A DNA stretch of 64,000 nucleotides from Bacteroidota bacterium (lineage in GTDB: Bacteria > Bacteroidota > Bacteroidia > Cytophagales > Cyclobacteriaceae), in assembly GCA_023428695.1 (NCBI GenBank), contig JAEYWY010000008.1, forward strand, positions 77,615 to 141,614, written 5' to 3'. Of this stretch, positions 16,566-24,693 are shown in pieces. Position 1 is the first letter of the stretch. Each line of letters opens with the position of its first letter. The notes under the pieces are model-generated. The model was not told where the DNA came from and made no database searches. It saw nothing but the letters and a program-made list of their open reading frames with translations. A program made the translations under genes and the position numbers.

Positions 16566-18503
16566 CTATTTTTTTTGCAAAGCGTTGATGACGTATTTTT
16601 TTCCTTTTTGATTGACTTTAACCGGATATTTCTTTTTCAACGCAGCCACCCATTCTTTCTCAAGGTGATTCTGATAATCAGAAATTAAATTGGGGCGGGC
16701 CTCTTCGAACGACTGTACACCGGCGGGCAATACCTGTTTTAACCATGCAAGATAATACAATCCGTTGGTTTCGATCTGATGGAAGCCGGTTTCCCAGGGG
16801 ACGTTTCTCAACACCGCCTTGTCTTCGCGGGTGAAATAGCCAGATTCTGTCTTAATCTTGTTCGCCGTTACGTACTCATGAATACTTGCTGATGCATTAT
16901 CCTGGAGCTTTTCACGAAGGGAAGAGATTACAGCAACATCAGATGCGGAATAGAGCGTGGCGTGAACTCTCTCCCCTGCCTTATACTTCTGCATGTTTTG
17001 CTCGTAATACCGGAGTTGCCCCACTGAGTCAGATGAAGCCTTGTTCCAGACTTCCTTTTCCATGATTTCAAAAAGCAAGATGCCTTCGTAGTATTCATTT
17101 ACAAGAAATCTGAACTCAGGATTATCACGATAAATTTTTTCCTCCTGGATTCTCATCAAAGCATCTTCAACAAACGCATCATATTGTTGCTTTCGACCCA
17201 TACGTCTTGCGTTCCTGGACGCATACGATTTGAAATCGTCGAGTGTGAAAGGTTTGCCACTAAGGGTAAAAAGCACCGGAGGTTTGTTGTTGCTTTTTTG
17301 TGTTGGAATCTTTTGGAAGAGGAGCGAATCAGGTACGTCAAGAAGTCTTGCAACTTGTTCCTGGTTTTCACTAAAACCAAGTTCGCTGCGAAGTCGCGCG
17401 TGCAATGCCTGTTTTGATATTTGAGTTCTTTCATCGCGACTCACACGAGTTTTCAACGAAGCGGCAAGATCTTCAAATTTGCCCAACGGTATTTTGCGTT
17501 CAAGCCGAATGATATGCCAGCCATATTGCGTACGAACCGGGTCGGAAATCTGACCTGGGTCTTCGAGTTCCAGCGCAGCACTTTCAAATTCCGGCACGTT
17601 GCTCATCATACCTGCGCGAAATGGTTTAAGCTTACCGCCATTCTGACGGGTACTAAGATCGTCGGAATGCTCACTGCACAATTCACTCCAGGGATGTCCG
17701 GCCTGAAGTTGATCATACAATGTGAATATTTTGTTTTTCGCTTCCTCGTCGCTAAGGCCTTCACCGGTTCGAATCATGATGTGTGCTACCTCAACCTCTG
17801 GACGCGCGGTGCGTCGGTCAGTCACTTTCAGGATATGATATCCAAAACGCGTTCTGAATGGCGGGCTTACTTCGCCTACTGATGTCAGGTACGCCATATT
17901 CTCGAATGGATAAACCATTTGCAGGGCGGAGAAATAACCAAGATCACCGCGATTGACACGCGCTGACTGATCTTCCGATGCTTCCGATGCAACTTTTTCA
18001 AAGGGCTCACCGGATGCGACCCTGTTCCGCAGCTCAACGATTCGGTTATACGCACGCATGGTGTCTGCGGGTGATGCGTCCGGTCCGACGAGAACAAGAA
18101 TATGGGACGCACGAACTTCTTCTTTGAGTCGTTTGTAAGCCATTTTGGCCAGACTGTCGGCGAGCCCGTTTCCTGGCATGTAAGGTCTCCTCAGTTCGTC
18201 TTTGTATTGGTTGAATTCCCGCAGGAAGGTTGTGGTTGTATCCATTCCGCGTGCCCTTGCTTCTTCGACTTTGAGTTTGAAGTTCAGATAGAGGGTCAGG
18301 TATTCGTCGATCTTATCGAGTGTGTAGTCCTCATCGGGATTTTGATGATTCTTCCGATACAGGTAGATGAATTCATCGACATTGACGGGGCGATTGTTGA
18401 TCCTGAATAACTCCTGGACTTTTCCGGAAGATGTCGAACGGGATTGGCTGAATACTAATACGGGCAAACTGCAAAAGAGCAGACAAAACAGGCGTAGGTT
18501 CAT
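16566..18503 (-). CDS. Exported peptidylprolyl isomerase with two parvulin domains
   Basis: 645 residues. Signal peptide (1-19). Parvulin 1 spans about 130-225 (VRASHILVLVG, GDLGYFSALQMVYPFE, FRTRFGYHILKV) and parvulin 2 about 233-335 (VEVAHIMIRTGEG, NGGKLKPFRAG, YGWHIIRLE). A long C-terminal helical region (about 340-645) has no family I recognise. It likely folds outer-membrane or secreted proteins. First of three tandem foldase-type genes and only 20 bp after the RsbW-like gene, so stress signalling and folding may share a transcript. Confidence 0.88.
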   Translation of the reverse strand: MNLRLFCLLFCSLPVLVFSQSRSTSSGKVQELFRINNRPVNVDEFIYLYRKNHQNPDEDYTLDKIDEYLTLYLNFKLKVEEARARGMDTTTTFLREFNQYKDELRRPYMPGNGLADSLAKMAYKRLKEEVRASHILVLVGPDASPADTMRAYNRIVELRNRVASGEPFEKVASEASEDQSARVNRGDLGYFSALQMVYPFENMAYLTSVGEVSPPFRTRFGYHILKVTDRRTARPEVEVAHIMIRTGEGLSDEEAKNKIFTLYDQLQAGHPWSELCSEHSDDLSTRQNGGKLKPFRAGMMSNVPEFESAALELEDPGQISDPVRTQYGWHIIRLERKIPLGKFEDLAASLKTRVSRDERTQISKQALHARLRSELGFSENQEQVARLLDVPDSLLFQKIPTQKSNNKPPVLFTLSGKPFTLDDFKSYASRNARRMGRKQQYDAFVEDALMRIQEEKIYRDNPEFRFLVNEYYEGILLFEIMEKEVWNKASSDSVGQLRYYEQNMQKYKAGERVHATLYSASDVAVISSLREKLQDNASASIHEYVTANKIKTESGYFTREDKAVLRNVPWETGFHQIETNGLYYLAWLKQVLPAGVQSFEEARPNLISDYQNHLEKEWVAALKKKYPVKVNQKGKKYVINALQKK

Positions 18504-18522
18504 AATCAGGCGCGACGTGAGA

Positions 18523-18933
18523 TCACAAAGTTTTGGTCAAACGGCAGACATTACGTCCGCTTCGGTTCTGATATTCGATTTTATCCATGATAGATTTAAC
18601 CAGTCGAATTCCCAATCCGCCTTTCCGCTTCTCGTGAATGATGTTGTTAAGGGCCGGTTCACTGAATTGATTGATGTCGAAAACCGTACCGTCATCAATT
18701 AACTCGAAGACGAGCGGTTTATTGTTTTCCACAAGAATATGTAATTCAAAAATCTCGTCCGGATTGCAATGGTGGGCATGAATCATGAGGTTGGAGCACA
18801 TTTCGTCCAACGCAAGTACAATTTCGCTGATGACAAGTTCGGCGATGCCATGATTCTTCAGAGAGCCCCGGATAAAATCCCGAACACCCTTCAGGTTTTC
18901 GATGCTGCACCCAACTTTGTACTTATAGTTCAT
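18523..18933 (-). CDS. RsbW/SpoIIAB-like serine kinase (anti-sigma factor type)
   Basis: 136 residues of GHKL ATPase fold. The N box is in LDEMCSNLMIHAHH (Asn48), the ADP-contact motif is ELIDDGT (78-83) and the G-loop GGLGIRLVK (105-113). In partner switching such kinases phosphorylate a STAS protein and hold a target, often a sigma factor. The ATG at 18933 overlaps the STAS gene by 11 bp. No sigma factor gene is nearby. Confidence 0.88.
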   Translation of the reverse strand: MNYKYKVGCSIENLKGVRDFIRGSLKNHGIAELVISEIVLALDEMCSNLMIHAHHCNPDEIFELHILVENNKPLVFELIDDGTVFDINQFSEPALNNIIHEKRKGGLGIRLVKSIMDKIEYQNRSGRNVCRLTKTL

Positions 18934-19267
18934 TGACCATTTGCTTTGCTTCAACCTTGTCGTTTCCAATCTTCAAAAGTTCGTTCAACCCCAGAATTTC
19001 GAAGGTATTCGCCACCTTTTCATTCATACCAAAAAGGACCATCCGGATATTTCTGTCTTTGAATTCTTCGATGTAGGACATAAAGACACCCAGTCCTGCC
19101 GATGAAATATATTCAAGTGCCGAGCAGTCGACGAGAATCCTGGAATAGCCTTCACCCACACTTTTGGCGATGGCGAGATCCAATTCGATGGAAGAACTGG
19201 CGTCGATTTCCCCGATCAGCACGAGAACGTCCACTCCATCTTCCTGTAATCGCTTGATGTGGATCAT
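18923..19267 (-). CDS. STAS-domain anti-sigma factor antagonist (SpoIIAA/RsbV-like)
   Basis: 114 residues, a single STAS domain. DCSALEYISSAGLGVF (48-62) holds the phospho-acceptor, Ser56 by alignment to SpoIIAA Ser58. Phosphorylated by the RsbW-like kinase and dephosphorylated by the PP2C phosphatase, it would toggle the kinase's partner. The gene lies 54 bp downstream of the phosphatase gene and overlaps the kinase gene. Confidence 0.92.
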   Translation of the reverse strand: MIHIKRLQEDGVDVLVLIGEIDASSSIELDLAIAKSVGEGYSRILVDCSALEYISSAGLGVFMSYIEEFKDRNIRMVLFGMNEKVANTFEILGLNELLKIGNDKVEAKQMVNEL

Positions 19268-19321
19268 AGGTTTTTAACGTTAATTTTATTTTTAATGTTC
19301 GTACTTATTTCTCCCGTTTTC

Positions 19322-21385
19322 TTACCTGAACTTCACGATCATGGTCGTATAGTCATCGTTTATGTTCTGGGTTCCCGTGAACTCGTAAAGCTCTCTTATT
19401 ATGTTGTCCTGGATCTCTTTTGCCCCGCAATCCTTCACTTTCAGTATGATTTCGGCAAGCTTGTCATATCCGAATTCTTCACCGCGGCTGCCCTTTGCTT
19501 CGGTAATACCGTCAGTATACAGGACCATTATATCACCCGGCCGATAGCTGAATTCGTTTGTTTGAATGAAGTTGCTATAGCTCTTATTTCGAACCATTCC
19601 CAGGGCAATCCCCTTGTCTTTGAAAAACTCGGCCGTCCCCTTCGACGAATCGTAATACAACACCGGACAATGACCAGCCCTGGCATATCGGACAACCTTA
19701 TCGACGTTGTCGATGCAGAAATACGTTGCTGAAATGAAAGAACCCCGTTCGAGACAGGAAACAAGCGCCTGATTTGAACGGGTCATAAATTCACTTGGCT
19801 CAATGTCGTTTTGGGCCAGACTGTGGAAAATTCCTTTCATCTGCGACATGTGAAACGCAGCGGTTGTACCCTTTCCTGATACGTCTGCTATGATCAGCGC
19901 AACAAGCCGGGAACTTATGCGATGCGTATCGTAGTAATCGCCACCCACTTCATCAGCCGACTCAGAGAACGCTTCCACTTCGAAGTCGTCATCCTGATCC
20001 AGAATCGCAGGAAGCAGGCTTTTCTGAACCGTTTTCGCAATTTTTAGTTCCTCCTTATAGCGTTCATTCTGAAGTGCCTCCTCCATCAACCGGAAGTTCT
20101 CGATCGAAATTCCTGCCTGGTTCGCAAACGTCGAGACAATCTTGGTCATCTCCTTGTTAAAGCCTTCTGGCAGTTCTCTCAACAATGCGAGGGTGCCAAT
20201 GTTTTCGCCCTTTACAAAAATCGGAAAGGCGAGTATGGACCTGAACCGGCTTCCTTTCAGCAACGCAAGGTGCTTACTGAGGTTCTTGGTCTTGTCGGAG
20301 CCCTGGTCAAGCACTCCTTTGATGTTCAGATGTTTCAGGTGTTCGGTGATCTCGACAGCTTCTTTTTCGGAGGTTTTGTACGTAAAGAACTTGTGCCCGG
20401 GGGATTGGCCGTGAATCTCCAGCCAGGCAGCATCGGCGAAGACCGTACTCACCGACGCCTCCAGCAGGATGTTATAGACACTCTCTTCATTCTGCTCGGT
20501 CTGAATTGATTGGCTGATTCGCTGAAAGTTGACAACCTCCTCCAGCTTCTGCTCGAACACCGACGTGGTCGGCAGATTGAACAATATCACCAGGAACGAA
20601 AATACGCTGTAGATGGCAACGAAAATGATCAGCGACTGAATGAAAAGATGACCAGTCCAGTCGGTAAAGACTGGCGTTAACGCTCTCAATTCTTCAACGG
20701 ATTTTGAGTTGATGAACAGGATGTACATCAAATAAAAAACGGTCAACAACAACAGCAGTAAGCTTGTCCATTTCTGTCGGAAGTTCAGATATGCGACCCA
20801 TTTCATATTTGCTGACAGGACGACGCCAGTCAGTACAAGAATGCCCAGTACAACCCCGAAAAGCCAGTTGATATGTGGAAATCCAAATGTGTTATATAGC
20901 AGGGTAAGCAATAAACCAACTTCGAAAAACGTCCAAAGACGCAGCAGCCATTTGGACTTCTGATACAGAATTAGACGTTTCCAGGCCGTAAACGCCATGA
21001 CCAGGAACCCGAGCATCAGCCCGAGGTTAATCAGGTAAATGAAGTCGAGGAAAACAGGATGGTTCGTAAGGCGTGTATCGCCCATGAGCGACTTGAATAA
21101 CCAAACGCTCAGAGAAATCACGGTGGCGACGAGCCCGGTAGCGAATACGCGCCAAAGGAGGTCGATGAAATTCAGAATCTCATCGCGTTCTATTTTAAGC
21201 TTGTAGTAATAGAATACAGAAAGAATAAACAGGTTCAGCAGGAGATCCGGAATCCAGTGAGGCAATTCCTGTTTGACATTCCCGGTGGAGGCTGTGAATA
21301 CGATAGAAATATCCGTGAATACAAGAGCCAACCAGGTCAACACCCCGACCGTAAAAAGCAGACGAATAATGGCCTTTGTCCTCAC
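19322..21385 (-). CDS. Membrane SpoIIE/RsbU-type PP2C phosphatase with GAF domain
   Basis: 687 residues. About eight hydrophobic segments fill residues 5-270, then a GAF-like domain (about 285-420), a linker helix and a PP2C domain (about 455-687) with ADEVGGDYYD, IIADVSGKG, YARAGHCPVLYY and VLYTDGITEA, which hold the metal-binding aspartates. It should dephosphorylate the adjacent STAS protein in answer to a membrane or cytosolic cue. The start is GTG at 21385; an in-frame stop lies four codons upstream and no ATG occurs in the first part. It follows the guaB terminator and heads the partner-switch cluster. Confidence 0.9.
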   Translation of the reverse strand: MRTKAIIRLLFTVGVLTWLALVFTDISIVFTASTGNVKQELPHWIPDLLLNLFILSVFYYYKLKIERDEILNFIDLLWRVFATGLVATVISLSVWLFKSLMGDTRLTNHPVFLDFIYLINLGLMLGFLVMAFTAWKRLILYQKSKWLLRLWTFFEVGLLLTLLYNTFGFPHINWLFGVVLGILVLTGVVLSANMKWVAYLNFRQKWTSLLLLLLTVFYLMYILFINSKSVEELRALTPVFTDWTGHLFIQSLIIFVAIYSVFSFLVILFNLPTTSVFEQKLEEVVNFQRISQSIQTEQNEESVYNILLEASVSTVFADAAWLEIHGQSPGHKFFTYKTSEKEAVEITEHLKHLNIKGVLDQGSDKTKNLSKHLALLKGSRFRSILAFPIFVKGENIGTLALLRELPEGFNKEMTKIVSTFANQAGISIENFRLMEEALQNERYKEELKIAKTVQKSLLPAILDQDDDFEVEAFSESADEVGGDYYDTHRISSRLVALIIADVSGKGTTAAFHMSQMKGIFHSLAQNDIEPSEFMTRSNQALVSCLERGSFISATYFCIDNVDKVVRYARAGHCPVLYYDSSKGTAEFFKDKGIALGMVRNKSYSNFIQTNEFSYRPGDIMVLYTDGITEAKGSRGEEFGYDKLAEIILKVKDCGAKEIQDNIIRELYEFTGTQNINDDYTTMIVKFR

Positions 21386-21403
21386 AAAGATTGATCAATG
21401 AAT

Positions 21404-21434
21404 CAAAAAATAAGGCCAATCACGCGATTGGCCT
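21404..21434 (-). terminator. Rho-independent terminator of guaB
   Basis: On the minus strand a 9-bp stem (AGGCCAATC with GATTGGCCT, loop GCGT) is followed by TATTTTTT. It lies 41 bp after the guaB stop and upstream of the PP2C phosphatase gene. Confidence 0.85.
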
Positions 21435-21474
21435 ACAATAATAGGAATATTGACACAAAATCGAATATGCCGTG

Positions 21475-22947
21475 TTACTTGCGGCTATAGTTCGGAGCCT
21501 CGCGTGTGATGGTCACATCATGGGGATGGCTTTCGACCACACCTGCGGAGGTGATCTTGACGAATCTCGCCTCTTTAAGCTTCTCGATATTCGGAGCTCC
21601 ACAGTAGCCCATACCGGCTTTCAATCCACCCACCATCTGATACAACACTTCCGAAACAAGGCCCTTGTATGGAACTCTTCCGGATATTCCTTCCGGAACA
21701 AGTTTCTTAACGTCATCCTCAACATCCTGGAAGTAGCGATCCTTTGAGCCAGTTTCCATGGCTTCAAGAGATCCCATTCCACGATACGTTTTGAATTTCC
21801 GGCCTTCGTAGATGATTACCTGGCCGGGAGCTTCCTCGGTTCCGGCAAGCAGAGATCCGATCATAATGCAGTCTGCACCGGCGGCAATCGCCTTGACGAG
21901 ATCCCCTGAAAACCGGATTCCCCCGTCTGCGATAATTTTCACATTTGAGCCCTTCAGTACCTTCGCAGCTTCATAGACTGCCGAAAGCTGTGGCAAACCC
22001 ACACCGGCTACCACGCGGGTTGTACAGATACTTCCTGGTCCCACACCTACCTTGACCGTATCTGCACCTGCCTTTGCCAGGGCAAGAGCGGCTTCGCCTG
22101 TGGCTATGTTCCCGGCGACGAGATCAATTTCGGGGTATTTCGCTTTTACGTTCTTCGTGGCGTTGATCACGTTTATCTGATGTCCGTGCGCCGTGTCAAT
22201 GCTGATAACGTCGACTCCCGCTGCCTTGAGTGCATCGATGCGCTCCAGGATATCAGGCGTAACGCCAATGGCCGCGCCTACGCGGAGTCGACCGTATTTG
22301 TCCTGGCATGCGTTGGGTTTATTCTTCTTCTTCTGAATGTCTTTGAAGGTGATGAGTCCTGTAAGCTTTCCGGACTTATCAACTATGGGCAGTTTTTCAA
22401 TCTTGTACTTCTTCAGCGTACCTTCGGCCTGATCGAGCGTTATCCCGTCTGAAGCTGTGATAAGATTATCACGCGTCATGATGTTCTCCACCGGCACATC
22501 CATTTCTTTTTGAAAGCGGAGGTCGCGGTTGGTAATGATGCCTACCAGTTTCCGGTTGGAATCAACAACAGGGATTCCACCGATGCGGTATTCGCGCATG
22601 ATCTTTTCGGCATCACGGACTGTTGAATGAACCTCAAGCGTAATCGGGTCGAGTATCATTCCGCTTTGCGATCGTTTCACTTTTCGCACCTGCTCGGCTT
22701 GTTGCTCGATTTTCATGTTTTTGTGAATGAATCCCAGCCCGCCTTCAAGCGCTATACTAATTGCCAGGTCAGCCTCGGTGACGGTATCCATGGCTGCCGA
22801 TACAATTGGGATGTTCAGCTTGATGTTGGAGGTAAGATAACAGGAGGTGTCAGTTTCCCTTGGAACCACTTCAGAGTATGCCGGGACAAGCAGTACGTCG
22901 TCGTAAGTGAGAGCTTCAAAAAGGAATTTGGATGTATCGAGCGACAT
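21475..22947 (-). CDS. guaB: IMP dehydrogenase
   Basis: 490 residues, full length. Oxidises IMP to XMP with NAD, the committed step to guanine nucleotides. TIM-barrel parts flank a CBS-domain pair (about 95-205). The catalytic cysteine is Cys308 in GPGSICTTR, with the IMP loop GGIRFSGDLVKAIAAGAD, GMGSLEAM and GISGRVPYKG. A canonical promoter and a palindrome precede it, and a strong terminator follows, so it is a single-gene unit. Confidence 0.98.
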   Translation of the reverse strand: MSLDTSKFLFEALTYDDVLLVPAYSEVVPRETDTSCYLTSNIKLNIPIVSAAMDTVTEADLAISIALEGGLGFIHKNMKIEQQAEQVRKVKRSQSGMILDPITLEVHSTVRDAEKIMREYRIGGIPVVDSNRKLVGIITNRDLRFQKEMDVPVENIMTRDNLITASDGITLDQAEGTLKKYKIEKLPIVDKSGKLTGLITFKDIQKKKNKPNACQDKYGRLRVGAAIGVTPDILERIDALKAAGVDVISIDTAHGHQINVINATKNVKAKYPEIDLVAGNIATGEAALALAKAGADTVKVGVGPGSICTTRVVAGVGLPQLSAVYEAAKVLKGSNVKIIADGGIRFSGDLVKAIAAGADCIMIGSLLAGTEEAPGQVIIYEGRKFKTYRGMGSLEAMETGSKDRYFQDVEDDVKKLVPEGISGRVPYKGLVSEVLYQMVGGLKAGMGYCGAPNIEKLKEARFVKITSAGVVESHPHDVTITREAPNYSRK

Positions 22948-22977
22948 GGCAAATAATATTAGGATTCATTATTTGCC
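22948..22977 (-). promoter_or_regulatory. Perfect inverted repeat between guaB transcript start and start codon
   Basis: Ten-base arms GGCAAATAAT and ATTATTTGCC with a 10-base spacer. It begins directly next to the start codon and ends three bases short of the -7 element, so nearly the whole leader is this structure. It may be an operator or an mRNA stem-loop blocking the start. Confidence 0.65.
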
Positions 22978-22980
22978 GGG

Positions 22981-23011
22981 CAAAGGTAAACTTTCCTCAT
23001 CAATTAACCAA
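22981..23011 (-). promoter_or_regulatory. Promoter for guaB
   Basis: The minus strand shows TTG, a 20-base spacer and TACCTTTG, an exact Bacteroidota -7 element. The leader to the ATG would be about 27 bases. Confidence 0.7.
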
Positions 23012-23118
23012 TTTCATCGTGTTCCCTCAGAAAATTATTCTATTGCATTGGCGGACTGCACATTAGTACGACGCCAAAGCAGTGCGTATGCCAGATCTGA
23101 ACAGTTTCACGACGAAGG

Positions 23119-23149
23119 TTGTGCGCTTTGCAACGGAATTCTAACTTTA
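23119..23149 (+). promoter_or_regulatory. Probable promoter for the rlpA-like gene
   Basis: TTG, a 20-base spacer and TAACTTTA, one mismatch from TAnnTTTG, 36 bases before the start codon. Confidence 0.45.
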
Positions 23150-23184
23150 CGACCGCTTGTGTGTGCAAATCCAATCTTGCCTTC

Positions 23185-23868
23185 ATGAAGAATTTTTTAC
23201 TTCCTCTGCTGTGTCTGCTGCTTGCAGTACCCGTTGTTGGTCAGGTTCAAACCGGAAAGGCATCGTTTTATGCTGACAAGTTTGAAGGTTCCAAGACAGC
23301 AAGCGGAGAAAAATACAGAAAGAACAAAATGACAGCAGCGCACAAAACGCTGCCGTTTGGAACAAAAGTTAAGGTTACCAATCTCAGCAATAACGAATCA
23401 GTTGTTGTTGTGATCAATGATCGCGGTCCATTTGTTGAGGGGCGAATCATTGATCTGTCAAGAGCTGCAGCCGAGAAATTGCGTTTTGTGAACCAGGGTG
23501 TCGCAGAAGTGTCTATTGAAGTGGTCGATCCCGGTGACGGCAAGACCAAACCTTCTGAAATAAGAATTGATAATGTCGCTGTTGAGGATAAGGAGTTTTA
23601 CGATTTCCGTGTCGAACGCAAACGGCCCGGCGGTTTTGGAGTTCAGATTGGAAATTATCAGGAACTCGTAAACCTGATGCGCCTTGCTGAAAATCTCAAG
23701 CAGTCTTACAAGAAAGAAGTGACGGTCCAGGTAAAAGTCCTGAACGGTGTTAAGTATTATGGACTAATCCTCGGAAACTTCAGCTCGCGTGTCAAGGCTG
23801 AACAGTTTCGTTCTGAGATCAAACAAAAATATCCGGATGCCTTTATCGTCGAGTTCAGCCGGATGTAA
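23185..23868 (+). CDS. rlpA: RlpA-like septal/peptidoglycan protein with SPOR domain
   Basis: 227 residues. Signal peptide (1-19), then a double-psi beta-barrel domain (about 22-112): GKASFYADKFEGSKTASGE, AHKTLPFGTKVKVTN and INDRGPFVEGRIIDLS hold the family motifs, including the aspartate used by lytic transglycosylases. A SPOR domain (about 150-227) should bind denuded peptidoglycan at the division site. I chose ATG 23185 because it gives a proper signal peptide. It is divergent from guaB and 33 bp before the TauE-like gene. Confidence 0.9.
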   Translation: MKNFLLPLLCLLLAVPVVGQVQTGKASFYADKFEGSKTASGEKYRKNKMTAAHKTLPFGTKVKVTNLSNNESVVVVINDRGPFVEGRIIDLSRAAAEKLRFVNQGVAEVSIEVVDPGDGKTKPSEIRIDNVAVEDKEFYDFRVERKRPGGFGVQIGNYQELVNLMRLAENLKQSYKKEVTVQVKVLNGVKYYGLILGNFSSRVKAEQFRSEIKQKYPDAFIVEFSRM

Positions 23869-23901
23869 ATCTTCATCGGGCAACCCGGGAAGGTAGTATT
23901 C

Positions 23902-24693
23902 ATGGAATGGCTTGGTTACATCTTCTCCGTATTGATCGGGCTTATACTGGGCCTGATAGGAGGAGGCGGGTCTATTCTTTCAATCCCTATACTTGTCTAC
24001 ATCTTTCACGTTGACGCAGTAACCGCATCTGCCTACTCGCTTTTCATAGTCGGGATGACGAGTCTGACGGGAGCGATACCCAAATACAAAGACCACCTCG
24101 TCGACATGAGAACAGGACTTCTGTTCGGGATCCCGTCAATACTTACCATATTCAGCACCCGGAAATGGATTATTCCGGCGATTCCCGATGTCATTCTTCA
24201 AACGAATTTTTTTGTTCTTCCAAAGCGTGTACTGATTCTGGGAGTTTTCGCATTGCTGATGATCACGGCATCAACAACAATGATCCGAAATGTTTCACGC
24301 TTTACACCGGACGATCATCGTTACAATATCCTGCTACTGATCATTCAGGGTGTGTTGATTGGATTCCTTACAGGATTTGTCGGAGCCGGGGGTGGATTCC
24401 TGATCATACCGGCGTTGGTTTTGTTGACGGGCCTTCCATTCAAGACTGCAGTAGGCACATCGTTATTTATTATCGCGATCAACTCACTGCTTGGATTTCT
24501 CGGCGACGTTTTGAACTACGCAATAGAATGGCGCTTTCTGCTCACGATCACAGGTCTTGCAATTCTCGGCATTCTGATCGGACACCGTTTTTCGGGAAAG
24601 GTTTCCGCAACGCAGTTGCGACGTTCCTTCGGGTGGTTCGTATTGATTACGGGAATATATATCCTTGTCAGGGAAGTTGCGGCAATAGTCTAG
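23902..24693 (+). CDS. TauE/SafE-family membrane permease
   Basis: 263 residues with about eight membrane segments and the two internal-repeat glycine motifs GLIGGGGS (N-half) and GFVGAGGGF (C-half). The family moves sulfite, sulfoacetate, taurine-derived anions or other organosulfur compounds outwards; the substrate here is unknown. Its stop codon shares the bases CTAG with the stop of the convergent amine oxidase gene. Confidence 0.9.
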   Translation: MEWLGYIFSVLIGLILGLIGGGGSILSIPILVYIFHVDAVTASAYSLFIVGMTSLTGAIPKYKDHLVDMRTGLLFGIPSILTIFSTRKWIIPAIPDVILQTNFFVLPKRVLILGVFALLMITASTTMIRNVSRFTPDDHRYNILLLIIQGVLIGFLTGFVGAGGGFLIIPALVLLTGLPFKTAVGTSLFIIAINSLLGFLGDVLNYAIEWRFLLTITGLAILGILIGHRFSGKVSATQLRRSFGWFVLITGIYILVREVAAIV

